DNA of 64,000 bases from Stenotrophomonas maltophilia (GTDB lineage: Bacteria > Pseudomonadota > Gammaproteobacteria > Xanthomonadales > Xanthomonadaceae): positions 1,984,001 through 2,048,000 of the forward strand of contig NZ_CP037858.1 in the NCBI RefSeq assembly GCF_006974125.1, given 5' to 3'. The notes beneath the pieces are model-generated. The model searched no databases. It was not told the origin of the DNA and saw only the letters and a list, made by a program, of their open reading frames with translations. The position numbers and the translations under genes are program-made. Shown in pieces: positions 64,000 through 64,000 of the stretch (the first letter of the stretch is position 1; each line of letters begins with the position of its first letter).

Positions 64000-64000
64000 G

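Overview
The window is a GC-rich (about two thirds G+C), gene-dense stretch of chromosome from a Xanthomonadaceae bacterium, most probably Stenotrophomonas (S. maltophilia group). The evidence is the gene orders prmA/DUF3426/fis/purH/purD, rhlB/trxA/rho and aroQ/accB/accC, the TTG starts of fis and rho, and many GTAG-type palindromic intergenic repeats (SMAG/REP-like). No tRNA, rRNA, CRISPR array, transposase or complete prophage is visible. About 53 complete protein genes are supported, plus gene fragments at both ends.

Layout. 1-6.1 kb: arylamine N-acetyltransferase, a VOC protein, a NarL-type two-component pair, DUF2141 plus carotenoid-oxygenase genes and a periplasmic-binding-like protein. 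6.1-14.1 kb: a phosphonate-type locus with a TonB-dependent receptor, PhnM-like hydrolase, PhnF-like GntR regulator, TIGR03364-type FAD oxidoreductase, DUF5690/MFS transporter and phosphonatase-like HAD. Three of its gaps carry the same 14-bp motif. 14.1-21.5 kb: LysR regulator, a small secreted or membrane ORF, a lipoprotein alkaline phosphatase, a D,D-carboxypeptidase-like protein, a TetR/NAD(P)H-quinone oxidoreductase pair, a PEP-mutase-family protein and a Tat-tagged DOPA-dioxygenase-like protein. 21.8-28.4 kb: aroQ, an LprI-like gene, accB, accC, two coupled unknown genes, prmA, DUF3426 and fis.

28.5-34.3 kb holds a six-gene, tightly coupled minus-strand lipid operon: a CDP-alcohol phosphatidyltransferase with altered Asp motif, an alpha/beta-hydrolase fused to a methyltransferase, PAP2 fused to a dual-specificity phosphatase, a small membrane protein, an acyltransferase and CdsA. 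It lies between fis and purH and looks like a route to an unusual phospholipid. purH, a lipoprotein and purD follow, then a RelE/HTH toxin-antitoxin pair and rpoH, whose mRNA leader carries a hairpin next to the start codon.

40.5-44.1 kb: BlaI repressor, a BlaR1-like M56 protease whose usual C-terminal sensor is replaced by ankyrin repeats, and a beta-lactamase-family serine hydrolase. 44.2-47.4 kb: ftsE-ftsX-(dual receiver)-ung as one operon. 47.5-53.8 kb: rhlB, trxA, rho and a membrane diguanylate cyclase. 53.9-60 kb: a double TonB_C-like secreted protein, aceK, an orphan KilA-N protein, and a four-gene operon of a receiver-like protein, a small GTPase and two roadblock proteins. 60.2-64 kb: monomeric isocitrate dehydrogenase, a lipoprotein and a LysM protein with a tandem 16-residue repeat.

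The best candidates for undescribed biology are the lipid operon, the BlaI/M56-ankyrin/hydrolase unit, the GTPase/roadblock operon and the phosphonate locus with its shared motif. Functional calls come from motif recognition by eye; no database search was possible.
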